A DNA stretch of 64,000 nucleotides from Burkholderiales bacterium (GTDB lineage: Bacteria > Pseudomonadota > Gammaproteobacteria > Burkholderiales > Burkholderiaceae_C), in the NCBI GenBank assembly GCA_947453625.1, contig CANGHK010000017.1:1-64000 (forward strand), written 5' to 3'. Position numbers and translations under genes: made by a program. Shown here one piece after another: positions 17,024-27,693 of the stretch. Every line of letters begins with the position of its first letter. Position 1 is the stretch's first letter. The notes under the pieces were generated by a model. The model was not told the DNA's origin, did no database searches, and worked only from the letters and a program-made list of their open reading frames with translations.

Positions 17024-19006
17024 GTGACCCTTGCGCTGCGGCTGGCGCTGCTGCTGTGCGGGTGGCTGGCGGGTCCGGTCGGGGCCGCCACCTCGGACTG
17101 GCTGGACATCGATGGGCTGGAGGGTGTCAGCGCGCGCATGGCGATCGCGCTCGACCCCGAGGGTCAGCTCCATGCGCTGGACCAGCTGAGCGCGGCGTCC
17201 TTCACGCCCATGCCGCAGGACCGGCATGAGCGCATCAGCTGCCCCCGGGTCTGGTTGCGCATCGACCTCGTGGTGCCCGCGCCGACGATCGGCCAGACCG
17301 TTTGGCTGCGCGTGGTGCCGGCGCTGATCCACGAGGCCAGGCTGTTTACCGCCGACGGCGCGCAGCAGCGCAGCGGCTTGAATCTGCCGCTGGTCGAGCA
17401 CAGCCAGCCCGGTGTGCCCGCGCGCTTCCGCCTGACGCTGGACCAGCCCACGACAAGGGTCTACCTGCTGGTCGAGACGGCGCTGCCCCAGCTCAGCCAT
17501 CTCGCCCTGCTGTCGGACGCGGCGCTGAACGCCGAGCTCCGGCGCGACACGCTGAGGCAGGGGCTGTTCATCGGTGCGGCGCTGATCATGCTGATCCTGG
17601 CGCTGATGAACTGGGCCTGGATCGGTCACCCGGCCTACCGCGACTTTGCGGTCTACATCAGCACCTCGCTGATCTTCATCCTGTTTCTCAACGGCTATGT
17701 CGCCAACGACTTGTTGCCCGACGCGCCCTGGCTGGTCACGCGGCTGTCCTTCGTCAGCGGTGCCGCAATGATGGCCGGCACCCTGCTGTTCTCGCTGCAG
17801 GCGCTGGAGATCCACCAGCGCCTGCCCCGCATCGCCCGGGCACTGCGCTGGGTCATGGCCGGCGCCTTGCTGTCGAGTGTGGCCGCGGTCGATCTGTCAT
17901 GGATCCCGCTGGCCAGCCGGGTGTTGTGGCTGTTGCACCTGGTCATCGGCCTGTTGCTGCTGGGCATCAGCCTGCAGCAGGCGGTGCAGCGACGCCAGGC
18001 CCAGGCCTGGGTGGTTTTCGGCGCCTACCTGCTGTTCACGGTGTTCGAGAAGGCGCCGCTGCTGAGCATGGCGGGCTGGCTGCCGGTGACCGTCTGGATC
18101 GGTGAACTGGCCAGGATAGGCCTGGTGTTCCAGATGCTGCTGATCCACCTGCAACTCGTCATCCGCCTGCGCGAGCAGCGCGAGCTGGCACTGGCGTCCC
18201 GCCTGGAAGCCCAGGCCGAGCGGGCGCAGCGCAAGGACTTGCTGCAATTCCTGGCGATGTTCGGCCACGAGGTCCGCACACCGCTGGCGATCATCGATGC
18301 GGCGGCGCAGAGCCTGGAACTGCTGCCCGGCGGCGACACGCCCCGGTTCCAGCAACGTCACCGCAAGATCCGCGCCGCGGTGGTGCGGCTCAACCGGCTG
18401 GCCCTCGAGGCCTTGTCGCGCGAGCGCGTCGAAGCCAGTGCCTGGAACCCCAAGCTGCGGCGCGTGGTGTTGAGCGAACTCGTCGCCGGCACGCTCTCGC
18501 TGCACGATGTGCTGCTGCCGGCCGTCTTGCCGGCGGCTGAAATCCGCGTTCCCATGAGCGTCGGTGGCCAGGCCGGCGGCGCGCTGGCACTGACGCTGCC
18601 TGACGACCCCACCGATTGGATGGCCGATCCCGACCTGCTGGAAGTGGCCCTGGGCAACCTGATGGACAACGCCCGAAAATACGCCGATGCCAACAGCCTG
18701 GTGCGACTCGACATCGACGGTCACGCCGCCAGCGAGGCCCAGCCCGCCATGCTCAGGTTTCAGGTGAGCAGCCAGGGGCCGGTGCTGTCGGCGACCGACC
18801 TGGAACAGATGTTCGACAAGTATTGGCGGCGCGACGAGCACCGCAATCTGGCCGGCGCCGGGCTGGGATTGCACTTCGTCCGCAACATCGCGACAGCACA
18901 TGGCGGCGCGGTGCGGGTGCGCAGTCTGCCCGACGGCTGGACCTGCTTCACGCTGGAACTGCCGTTGCGGCCCACCGCGATGCCGCAACGCGGGGTGCCC
19001 CGATGA
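17024..19006 (+). CDS. Membrane sensor histidine kinase (7TMR-DISM type)
   Basis: This is about 660 residues from GTG 17024, which opens a clear signal peptide (MTLALRLALLLCGWLAGPVGA). An in-frame TTG at 16940 would add 28 residues. A periplasmic jelly-roll-like domain (about residues 25-170) precedes seven hydrophobic segments, then a coiled linker. The phosphoacceptor block FGHEVRTPLAIID (H-box) and N-box LMDNARKYAD follow, with a G2 motif GAGLGLHFV. The usual DxGxG of the ATP lid is degenerate (SSQGPV), which is odd for an active kinase. Its stop overlaps the response-regulator start as ATGA, so the two are co-translated partners. Confidence 0.85.
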   Translation: MTLALRLALLLCGWLAGPVGAATSDWLDIDGLEGVSARMAIALDPEGQLHALDQLSAASFTPMPQDRHERISCPRVWLRIDLVVPAPTIGQTVWLRVVPALIHEARLFTADGAQQRSGLNLPLVEHSQPGVPARFRLTLDQPTTRVYLLVETALPQLSHLALLSDAALNAELRRDTLRQGLFIGAALIMLILALMNWAWIGHPAYRDFAVYISTSLIFILFLNGYVANDLLPDAPWLVTRLSFVSGAAMMAGTLLFSLQALEIHQRLPRIARALRWVMAGALLSSVAAVDLSWIPLASRVLWLLHLVIGLLLLGISLQQAVQRRQAQAWVVFGAYLLFTVFEKAPLLSMAGWLPVTVWIGELARIGLVFQMLLIHLQLVIRLREQRELALASRLEAQAERAQRKDLLQFLAMFGHEVRTPLAIIDAAAQSLELLPGGDTPRFQQRHRKIRAAVVRLNRLALEALSRERVEASAWNPKLRRVVLSELVAGTLSLHDVLLPAVLPAAEIRVPMSVGGQAGGALALTLPDDPTDWMADPDLLEVALGNLMDNARKYADANSLVRLDIDGHAASEAQPAMLRFQVSSQGPVLSATDLEQMFDKYWRRDEHRNLAGAGLGLHFVRNIATAHGGAVRVRSLPDGWTCFTLELPLRPTAMPQRGVPR

Positions 19007-19707
19007 GCCCCAGGGTGGTTCTGGTCGAAGACAACGATGATCTGCGCGAAGAGATCGTCTTTCAACTGGAGGCCGAGGGCTTGTCGGTGCGCGGTGCCCG
19101 CGATGCCCATGCGCTGGACATGCTGCTGGCCGATCAGCGCTGCGACATCCTGGTGCTGGACCTGAATCTGCCGGGTGAGGGCGGTTTCTCGATTGCGCGC
19201 CGGCTCTGCGACCGCCAGCACCTGGGCATCATCATGCTGACCGCCCGGGACGCGCTCGATGACAAGCTGCAGGGCTTCCATGACGGCGCCGACATCTACC
19301 TGGTCAAGCCTGTCGATCGCCGCGAACTGGCGGCTTGCATCAAGGTTCTATTTGCGCGGGTCGCGCCTGCCGGCGACACCGGCCCGGCCTGGCGGCTGGT
19401 GGCCGCGCAGCGCAAGCTGCTGGCACCGGATGGTCGTGCGCTCGATCTGACGGTGCAGGAACTGCTGGTGCTCGATTTCCTGGCGCAGCGAGCCGGCAGC
19501 ACGCGCAGTCGCGCCGACCTGGTCCGTGCGCTGGGCATCGATTTCATGCAGGCGCCCGAAGGCCGCACCAACACCGTGATCAGCCGTCTGCGCCAGAAAC
19601 TGGCCGATTTCGATCCGGCGTTGAGGATAGTGGCCTGGCGCAACCAGGGCTATTCCTATGTCGGTCCCCGGCTGGACGGCCCTCAGGCCGCAGCGGGTGG
19701 CCGCTGA
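19003..19707 (+). CDS. OmpR-type response regulator
   Basis: This 234-residue protein has an N-terminal receiver domain with phospho-acceptor Asp53 (LVLDLNLPGEGGF), acidic pocket Glu9/Asp10, Thr in MLTARD and Lys in VKPVD. The C-terminal winged-helix DNA-binding domain includes LTVQELLVLDFLAQ, NTVISRLRQKL and the terminal hairpin NQGYSYVG. It is the cognate partner of the upstream kinase, whose stop codon it overlaps. The paired direct repeats before the propeller gene are candidate binding sites; this is inference only. Confidence 0.92.
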   Translation: MSPRVVLVEDNDDLREEIVFQLEAEGLSVRGARDAHALDMLLADQRCDILVLDLNLPGEGGFSIARRLCDRQHLGIIMLTARDALDDKLQGFHDGADIYLVKPVDRRELAACIKVLFARVAPAGDTGPAWRLVAAQRKLLAPDGRALDLTVQELLVLDFLAQRAGSTRSRADLVRALGIDFMQAPEGRTNTVISRLRQKLADFDPALRIVAWRNQGYSYVGPRLDGPQAAAGGR

Positions 19708-19752
19708 AGGCGATTCCCAGCATTGAGTCCCGGCGCGTACGAACCGCCCGGC

Positions 19753-20430
19753 TCAGGTGTAGGTCACCCAGTCCGCGTGGCCCTCGTCGTCCAGGTGCGG
19801 CAGCCCGTTGTAACTCAGCAGCATGTGGCGCTTGGGGTTGAAGACGAACTCGGTGACCGCGCTGTTGCGGATGCGCATGTTGAGCTCGACCGTCATCTCG
19901 GGCGTGGTGCCCAGCACCTGGCCGACCGCGGTCGAGATCGGACCGCCGCTGCTGACCATCAGCACGTCGCCGTCGCAGTGCTGGCGCACATGGTCGAGTG
20001 CGCCGGCCACGCCGGCGACGAAATCGGCATAGCGGGGCATGCCCGCCGGCTGGGTGCTGCCGGCCATCCAGGACGACAGGCCAGCGCGCAACAGGCGGAA
20101 ATGGTGGCGGTAGAGCTCGGGCGTGTCGGGCTTGGCCAGCGGCTGCGGGTGGATGGCGGCGATCACCGCGGCACTGTCGTACTCGTTCAGGCCGGGCAGG
20201 CGCAGCGCGTCCTGCGCCACGCCCAGGCCGGCGGCGATCTCGTCCAGGCTCTGCGTCTGCCGCACCAGCGTGCCGGTGATCGCGGCGCTGAAGTGCCGCC
20301 CCTTGGCGCGGAAGTAGTCACCCAGGCGCCGGCATTGGCGTTGGCCCAGGGGGCTGAGCTGGTCGTAGTTGTCGGCGCCGAACGAGGCCTGGCCATGGCG
20401 CACGAGGTAGAGGGTTCCCATCGCTTTCAT
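19753..20430 (-). CDS. Histidine phosphatase family (phosphoglycerate mutase-like) protein
   Basis: This 225-residue protein has the catalytic RHGQ motif in [12 protein letters not shown] and a second conserved His in the [10 protein letters not shown] region. Members transfer phosphate through a phospho-histidine; substrates range from sugar phosphates to cofactor precursors and cannot be fixed from sequence. A start at ATG 20421 ([10 protein letters not shown]) is equally plausible. The gene is divergent from tsaD and convergent with the response regulator. Confidence 0.88.
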   Translation of the reverse strand: MKAMGTLYLVRHGQASFGADNYDQLSPLGQRQCRRLGDYFRAKGRHFSAAITGTLVRQTQSLDEIAAGLGVAQDALRLPGLNEYDSAAVIAAIHPQPLAKPDTPELYRHHFRLLRAGLSSWMAGSTQPAGMPRYADFVAGVAGALDHVRQHCDGDVLMVSSGGPISTAVGQVLGTTPEMTVELNMRIRNSAVTEFVFNPKRHMLLSYNGLPHLDDEGHADWVTYT

Positions 20431-20486
20431 TGTGGCCAGGGCGGGCCCGCCGGTTTGTCACTGCCGCGACCGGCCGCGGTGGCCCC

Positions 20487-20492
20487 TACACT
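20487..20492 (+). promoter_or_regulatory. Putative -10 box of tsaD (near-leaderless transcript)
   Basis: TACACT lies eight bases before the tsaD ATG at 20501, with no Shine-Dalgarno sequence between. This is the same spacing seen for GATAAT boxes before dedA, DUF1178 and hrpA. Confidence 0.35.
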
Positions 20493-20500
20493 TCGGCGCC

Positions 20501-21571
20501 ATGAACGTCCTGGGTTTCGAATCTTCCTGCGATGAGACCGGGGTGGCGCTGGTCAGCACCCGGGCCGTCGGCACGCCGCTGCTGCGCGCCCATGCGCTGT
20601 ACAGCCAGGTGCAGATGCACGCGGCCTATGGCGGCGTGGTGCCCGAGCTGGCCTCGCGCGACCATATCCGCCGGGTGTTGCCGCTGACGCGCCAGGTGTT
20701 GCAGGAGGCCGGTGCCACGCTGGCCGAGGTCGACGTGGTAGCTTTCACGCGCGGCCCGGGGCTGGCCGGCGCGTTGCTGGTGGGTGCCGGCGTGGCCTGC
20801 GCGCTGGCCGCGGCGCTGGGCAAGCCGGTGCTGGGCGTGCACCACCTGGAGGGCCACCTGCTGTCGCCGTTTCTGTCGGACGACGCGCCAGCGTTTCCCT
20901 TCGTCGCGCTGCTGGTGTCGGGCGGCCACACCCAGCTGATGCGGGTGGACGCGGTAGGCCAGTACCGCCTGCTGGGCGAGAGCATCGACGACGCGGCCGG
21001 CGAGGCCTTCGACAAGTCGGCCAAGCTGATGGGCCTGGGCTACCCGGGGGGCCCTGCCTTGTCGCAACTGGCGGCCAGCGGCCGGCCGGATGCCTACGCG
21101 CTGCCGCGGCCGCTGCTGCACAGCGGCAACCTGGATTTTTCGTTTGCCGGGCTGAAGACCGCCGTGCTGACCCAGCACCGCAAGCTGGGCCAGGCGCCGA
21201 CGGCCAACCAACTGGCCGATCTGGCGGCCAGCACCCAGGATGCGATCGTCGAGGTGCTGGTCAAGAAGTCGCTTGCCGCACTCAAGCTCACCGGGCTGTC
21301 CCGGCTGGTGGTCTCGGGTGGCGTGGGCGCCAACACGGAATTGCGGCGCCAACTCGACGAGGCGGCGCGGCGCCGCAGTTTTCGGGTGCATTACCCCGAA
21401 CTGGAACTGTGCACCGACAACGGCGCGATGATCGCGCTGGCCGCGGCGATGCGCTTGCAGAGCGGCGCAGCCTTGGCCTCCAGCGATTACGCTTTCGACG
21501 TCCGCCCGCGCTGGCCGCTGGATGCGATAGACCGGGTCGACAGCGCCGGCCCGGTCCGCATCGTCAGCTGA
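20501..21571 (+). CDS. tsaD: tRNA N6-adenosine threonylcarbamoyltransferase TsaD
   Basis: This 356-residue ASKHA-fold protein transfers the threonylcarbamoyl group to A37 of tRNAs reading ANN codons. Signatures are the N-terminal [12 protein letters not shown], metal-ligand [11 protein letters not shown], the [10 protein letters not shown] block, [10 protein letters not shown] and the C-terminal [13 protein letters not shown]. The length is normal. The 3' end overlaps the convergent hsp20 gene by eight bases. It works with TsaE, encoded at 13.4 kb. Confidence 0.96.
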   Translation: MNVLGFESSCDETGVALVSTRAVGTPLLRAHALYSQVQMHAAYGGVVPELASRDHIRRVLPLTRQVLQEAGATLAEVDVVAFTRGPGLAGALLVGAGVACALAAALGKPVLGVHHLEGHLLSPFLSDDAPAFPFVALLVSGGHTQLMRVDAVGQYRLLGESIDDAAGEAFDKSAKLMGLGYPGGPALSQLAASGRPDAYALPRPLLHSGNLDFSFAGLKTAVLTQHRKLGQAPTANQLADLAASTQDAIVEVLVKKSLAALKLTGLSRLVVSGGVGANTELRRQLDEAARRRSFRVHYPELELCTDNGAMIALAAAMRLQSGAALASSDYAFDVRPRWPLDAIDRVDSAGPVRIVS

Positions 21572-22016
21572 CCCTCAGCTGCTTCGCGGCCGGGGCGCCG
21601 CGCTTGACCAGGGTCAGCGTCAGCAAGCCGTTGTCCATCTTGGCGGTGGATTCGGTCTGGTCCACCTCCATCGGCAAGGTGAAACTGCGGGCGAAGCTGG
21701 CGGCCGAGCGCTCGCTGTAGACCACCCGGTCACCGTCCTTGCGCTCCTCCTTGCGAGAACTGGTGGCCTCGACCGTGACGCGTCGGCCATCGATCGCGAT
21801 CTTCACGTCGTCCTTGTTGACTCCGGGCAGGTCGAGCTTGACGGTGTAGCTGCGCTCGGCTTCGGTCACTTCGAGCGCCGGGCTGCGCAGGCCCTGGGCC
21901 TCGCCGCTGTCGGAACGGGTCGGGGCGAAGAAGCGGTCGAACAGGCTGTCGTCGAACAAGCGGTCCCAGGACCGGGACAGCTCGGCGGGGTTGCGGCTCA
22001 CAGGAACGAGGAACAT
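21564..22016 (-). CDS. Small heat-shock protein, Hsp20/alpha-crystallin family
   Basis: This 150-residue holdase has an alpha-crystallin domain at about residues 45-145 ([20 protein letters not shown] and the [11 protein letters not shown]-terminal block). The N-terminal arm [14 protein letters not shown] is typical. ATG 22016 follows AGGAG at a good distance, so the TTG six bases earlier is rejected. It would bind unfolding proteins under stress. I found no convincing sigma-32 promoter or ROSE-type thermometer in the 117 bases upstream. Confidence 0.94.
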   Translation of the reverse strand: MFLVPVSRNPAELSRSWDRLFDDSLFDRFFAPTRSDSGEAQGLRSPALEVTEAERSYTVKLDLPGVNKDDVKIAIDGRRVTVEATSSRKEERKDGDRVVYSERSAASFARSFTLPMEVDQTESTAKMDNGLLTLTLVKRGAPAAKQLRVS

Positions 22017-22082
22017 GGTCAACTCCTACAATGATGGGCTGATCGGGGCCGCGCTTGTCATCCGATGCCTTGCACGACCCAC

Positions 22083-22108
22083 GCCGCTACATTGGCAGCG
22101 GCTTTTTT
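22083..22108 (+). terminator. Intrinsic terminator or attenuator in front of the binding-protein gene
   Basis: GCCGCT (22083-22088) and AGCGGC (22097-22102) form a perfect stem followed by six Ts. It lies between the hsp20 start and the next plus-strand gene, whose ATG is only 26 bases downstream. It either stops stray tsaD-side transcription or attenuates the gene that follows. A second T-run (22123-22130) sits directly before that ATG. Confidence 0.6.
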
Positions 22109-22133
22109 GTTTTCAAGGGCCTGTTTTTTTGCG

Positions 22134-23486
22134 ATGAATCAAACCCCGGCCCGGCGCCGCGGGCTGCTGCTCGGCGGCTTGTGCGGTGGCTTGTGCGCCA
22201 GTCTGTCGCCACCGGCCCAGGCCCTGCCCTTATGGAACGCTGCGCCCGTCCGGCTGGCGCTGATCGAAGGCCTGTCGGGCCCGTTCGGCGCGGCCGGCCA
22301 AGCCGTCTGGCGCAACCTGTGGTGGGCGGTGGAGCGCGTCAATGCCCGCGGCGGCGTGCGCCTGCCCGGCGGCGCTCGCCGGCTCGAACTGGCGCGCTTC
22401 GACAGCAAAGGCGCGGCCGACGAGGCGCTGTCGGCCCTGCGCAGCGCGATCGACCAGGGCTTTGGTTTCGTGCTGCAGGGCAACGGCTCGGCGGTGGCCG
22501 CGGCCCTGATCGATGCCCTGGACAAGCACAACCAGCGCGCGCCGCGGGCCCGGGCCCTGTTCCTCAACTACGCGGCCGTCGAGCCGGCGCTGACCAACGC
22601 GCGCTGCAGCTTCTGGCATTTCCGCTTCGACGCCCATGCCGACATGCGGCTGGCCGCGCTGATGGCGGTGCTGCAGGACGACCGCCGGCTGTGCAAGGTT
22701 TACCTGATCGGCCAGGACTACAGCTTCGGCCAGCAACTGGCGCGCCAGGCCCGTGCGCTGCTCGGCGTCCGCCGGCCCGACATCCGTATCGTCGGCGACG
22801 AATTGCACCCGCTGGGCCGGGTCAAGGACTTCCTGCCCTATGCCGCCAAGATCCGCGCCAGTGGCGCGCAGGCGGTGATCACCGGCAACTGGGGCAACGA
22901 CTTGACGCTGCTGGTCAAGGCCGTGCAGGAACTGGGCGGCGGCGTCAAGTTCTACACCTTCTACGGCAATGCGCTGGGCGTGCCGGCGGTGCTGGGCGAG
23001 GCCGGGGTGGGCGCGGTGCTGGCGGTGGCCGAATGGCATCCCAACGCCGGCGGACTGGCGTCCGAGGCGCTGGTCGCCGGCTTCCGGCAACGATTCCCCG
23101 ATCCGCGCGACGACTACCTGCATGCCCGCATGCAGGCGATGGTCGAGTTGCTGGTGCAGGCCCTCGAGCGCGCGCGCAGCGCCGACCCCGGCGCCGTGGC
23201 CAGCGCGCTGGAGGGGCTGCGGCTGGACACCCGCGGGCTGGGCCCGCTGGCCGGGTTCCACGAGGGCTGGATGCGCGCCGCCGACCACCAGTTCCAGCAG
23301 CCGCTCTACGTCAGCGTGATGGGCCGTGCCGGCACGGCGGGCATCGTCCACGATGTCGAGGGCTCGGGCTATGGCTTTCGCACCGTGCGCCGCTTCGACG
23401 CCGGCGAGCTCGAAATGGCGTCAAGTTGCCAGATGGTCCGCCCCGAAACAATCCCCCCCGACATCAAGGAATCCAGACATGCGTGA
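22134..23486 (+). CDS. Periplasmic substrate-binding protein of the branched-chain amino acid (Leu/Ile/Val) type
   Basis: This 450-residue type I periplasmic-binding-fold protein has an Arg-rich, possibly Tat-like signal (ARRRGLLLGGLCGGLCAS). Blocks VRLALIEGLSGPFGAAGQAV, LIGQDYSFGQQLAR and AVITGNWGNDLTLLVKA match the LivJ/urea/amide-binding family. No permease or ATPase is adjacent, so it is an orphan binding protein. ATG 22134 gives the best signal peptide; an in-frame ATG at 22065 reads through the terminator hairpin. The stop overlaps the aminotransferase start by eight bases, so the two are co-translated, perhaps in sensing or handling an amino acid. Confidence 0.85.
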   Translation: MNQTPARRRGLLLGGLCGGLCASLSPPAQALPLWNAAPVRLALIEGLSGPFGAAGQAVWRNLWWAVERVNARGGVRLPGGARRLELARFDSKGAADEALSALRSAIDQGFGFVLQGNGSAVAAALIDALDKHNQRAPRARALFLNYAAVEPALTNARCSFWHFRFDAHADMRLAALMAVLQDDRRLCKVYLIGQDYSFGQQLARQARALLGVRRPDIRIVGDELHPLGRVKDFLPYAAKIRASGAQAVITGNWGNDLTLLVKAVQELGGGVKFYTFYGNALGVPAVLGEAGVGAVLAVAEWHPNAGGLASEALVAGFRQRFPDPRDDYLHARMQAMVELLVQALERARSADPGAVASALEGLRLDTRGLGPLAGFHEGWMRAADHQFQQPLYVSVMGRAGTAGIVHDVEGSGYGFRTVRRFDAGELEMASSCQMVRPETIPPDIKESRHA

Positions 23487-24702
23487 AACGATAGCCCGGC
23501 TGCCCGGCAGCAAGATCCGGGAAGTGGCCAACGCCGGCCTGGGTCGCGACGACGTGCTGGCCTTCTGGTTCGGCGAGAGCGACGAGGTCACGCCCGAGCC
23601 GGTGCGGCGCGCCGCGGCCGATTCGCTGATGCGGGGTGAAACCTTCTACAGCCACAACCTGGGCCTGGCCGAGTTGCGCGAGGCCTTGCGAGGCTATACC
23701 GCAGCGCTGCACGGCGACCCGGGGCCGGACCGGATAGCAGTCACCTCCTCGGGCGTGAGCGCGCTGATGACGGCGATGCAGTGGCTGGTCGACCCCGGCG
23801 ACGAGGTCGTGGTGGTGGTGCCGGTCTGGCCCAACCTGCCGGCCCAGCCCGAGATCCTGGGCGGCTGCGTCACCCGGGTGGCGCTGGCGCCCGATGCCCA
23901 AGGCGCCTGGCGGCTCGACCTGCAGCGCCTGCTCGACGCGGTGACGCCAGCCACCCGGGTGCTGCTGCTGAACGCCCCCAACAACCCCACCGGCTGGACG
24001 CTGACGCGCACCGAGCAGCAGGCGCTGCTGGCCCATTGCCGGCGCACCGGTACCTGGATCGTCGCCGACGAGGTCTACGACCGGGTGTGGTTTGGCACAG
24101 AAACCGTCGGCCCCCTGACGCCTGCGGCGTCACCCCCCGAGGGGGGCTCGCCCGCTTGGGGCGGCCCGGCGCGGGCGGCCGCGCCCAGCTTCCTGGACAT
24201 CGCCAGCCCCGACGACCGCCTGGTGGTGGTGCACAGCTTTTCCAAGAGTTTCCTGATGACCGGCTGGCGCCTGGGCTGGCTGGTGCTGCCAGCGGGCCAG
24301 CTCGACGCGGTGGGCAAGCTGATCGAGTTCAACAGTTCCTGCGCGCCGGTGTTCGTGCAGCGCGGCGGGCTGGCGGCACTGGCTTGCGCCGACGAGTTCG
24401 TGCCGCAGTTGATCGCCAGGCTGAAGGCCGGCCGCGACGCCTTGTGCCCGCTGCTGGCGGCGATCCCGGGTGTGCAGTCGGCCACGCCGCAGGGCGGCAT
24501 GTACGCCTTCTTCCGGGTGCCGGGAGCCGACGATTCGCTGGTCTTCGCCAAGCGGCTGGTCACCGAGGTCGGCCTGGGCCTGGCGCCGGGCGCGGCCTTC
24601 GGCATTGAGGGCGAGGGCTGGCTGCGCTGGTGCTTCGCGTCGCAGGACACGGCGCGGCTGGTGGCCGGCGTCGACCGCCTGCGGGCGGCCTTGCGCTTAT
24701 AA
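23479..24702 (+). CDS. Class I/II PLP-dependent aminotransferase with an in-frame repeat insertion
   Basis: This 407-residue fold-type I aminotransferase has [13 protein letters not shown] (cofactor phosphate loop), [21 protein letters not shown], the PLP-lysine motif [16 protein letters not shown] and a C-terminal Arg region. It transfers amino groups between an amino acid and a 2-oxo acid; the substrate is undetermined. About 24 residues (211-234; Pro/Gly/Ala-rich) are encoded by a GC-rich interspersed-repeat-like sequence between VWFG and the [11 protein letters not shown] strand, where most relatives have a short loop. The reading frame is kept. The start overlaps the upstream binding-protein stop (ATGCGTGA). 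Confidence 0.88.
   Translation: MRETIARLPGSKIREVANAGLGRDDVLAFWFGESDEVTPEPVRRAAADSLMRGETFYSHNLGLAELREALRGYTAALHGDPGPDRIAVTSSGVSALMTAMQWLVDPGDEVVVVVPVWPNLPAQPEILGGCVTRVALAPDAQGAWRLDLQRLLDAVTPATRVLLLNAPNNPTGWTLTRTEQQALLAHCRRTGTWIVADEVYDRVWFGTETVGPLTPAASPPEGGSPAWGGPARAAAPSFLDIASPDDRLVVVHSFSKSFLMTGWRLGWLVLPAGQLDAVGKLIEFNSSCAPVFVQRGGLAALACADEFVPQLIARLKAGRDALCPLLAAIPGVQSATPQGGMYAFFRVPGADDSLVFAKRLVTEVGLGLAPGAAFGIEGEGWLRWCFASQDTARLVAGVDRLRAALRL
24109..24180 (+). repeat. GC-rich interspersed-repeat-like segment inside the aminotransferase gene
   Basis: The segment holds CACCCCCCGAGGGGGGCTCG followed by GCTTGGGGCGGCCCGGCGCG. The same two-part layout appears between nuoB and nuoC and, degenerate, between nuoH and nuoI. 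The central C6GAG6 part is palindromic. Here it lies within a coding region, in frame. Confidence 0.6.
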
Positions 24703-24745
24703 TCCGCGAGTTGTGCGCAGCCGGCTCCTCGGAGGCTGTGCGCAA
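24698..24745 (+). promoter_or_regulatory. rpsO promoter -10 box and 5' leader hairpin
   Basis: TATAAT (24698-24703) overlaps the aminotransferase stop. About seven bases later the leader can fold as TTGTGCGCAGCC (24711-24722) pairing with GGCTGTGCGCAA (24734-24745), 12 pairs including two G-U. The hairpin would be at the very 5' end of rpsO mRNA, about 110 bases before the start codon. S15 autoregulates its own leader in several bacteria; that role here is inference. Confidence 0.5.
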
Positions 24746-24854
24746 ATCAGGCACGGCGTGGGTTGGTTTCACCCGCGACCGCAAGTCACAACCGGGAACC
24801 GCCGCTGGCATCGATGGTCAGGCTGGGTGGATTCCCAAAATCAAAGGAAACACC

Positions 24855-25124
24855 ATGTCCGTAGACAAAGCCCACCGGGCCGAGACCGTCGCCAGCAATG
24901 CCCGCAGTGTCGGCGACACCGGCTCCCCCGAAGTGCAAGTGGCCTTGCTGACCGCCCGCATCAACGACCTGACGCCTCACTTCAAGACCCATTTGAAGGA
25001 CCACCACGGCCGTCGCGGCCTGCTGCGCATGGTCAGCCGCCGCCGCAAGCTGCTCGACTACTTGAAGGGCAAGACGCCCGAGCGTTACACCGCGCTGATC
25101 GCCAAGCTCGGCCTGCGCAAGTAA
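24855..25124 (+). CDS. rpsO: 30S ribosomal protein S15
   Basis: This 89-residue protein matches S15 over its full length ([39 protein letters not shown], the C-terminal GLRK). It binds the central domain of 16S rRNA early in 30S assembly. ATG 24855 follows AAAGGAAA. It stands upstream of pnp, the widespread rpsO-pnp arrangement, with a strong hairpin between them. Confidence 0.98.
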   Translation: MSVDKAHRAETVASNARSVGDTGSPEVQVALLTARINDLTPHFKTHLKDHHGRRGLLRMVSRRRKLLDYLKGKTPERYTALIAKLGLRK

Positions 25125-25139
25125 GCTGGTATTGAGCCC

Positions 25140-25186
25140 AAGAGCCTGTCTGGATGTCCCCAGCACAGGCTCTTTGTCCATTTTTC
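25140..25186 (+). terminator. Terminator between rpsO and pnp
   Basis: AAGAGCCTGT (25140-25149) pairs perfectly with ACAGGCTCTT (25165-25174); a T-rich stretch including five Ts follows. In enterobacteria the equivalent structure partially terminates rpsO transcripts and leaves some read-through into pnp; the same is expected here. Confidence 0.8.
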
Positions 25187-25232
25187 GGACTGTTTTTCTG
25201 GAGTATTCCGGCCCGCCACGGCAGTGCTGTGT

Positions 25233-25273
25233 CATTCCAATGAAGTCCTGCGCCGCAGGGCCGCACTGGAATG
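25233..25273 (+). promoter_or_regulatory. pnp leader stem-loop
   Basis: CATTCCA (25233-25239) pairs with TGGAATG (25267-25273), and inside it CCTGC (25247-25251) pairs with GCAGG (25255-25259). The stacked hairpin lies about 85 bases before pnp. In E. coli the pnp leader hairpin is cut by RNase III and then used by PNPase for autoregulation; this looks like an analogous element. Confidence 0.5.
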
Positions 25274-25358
25274 CCATCCCGCCCGCGACGCCTGCTGTTC
25301 TCCCGGTCCACCCGGTGACGCCACCGCAAGCGCGTCGCCTCTATTCGGAGAAGCATCC

Positions 25359-27659
<2,301 letters not shown>

Positions 27660-27693
27660 GCCCCCGAAGCACCGGCAGCCAGGAGACATCACG

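Noticed and set aside
22021-22120. Sigma-32 promoter or RNA thermometer for hsp20
   Set aside because: No CTTGAA/CCCCAT-like pair at correct spacing and no ROSE-type fold could be seen.
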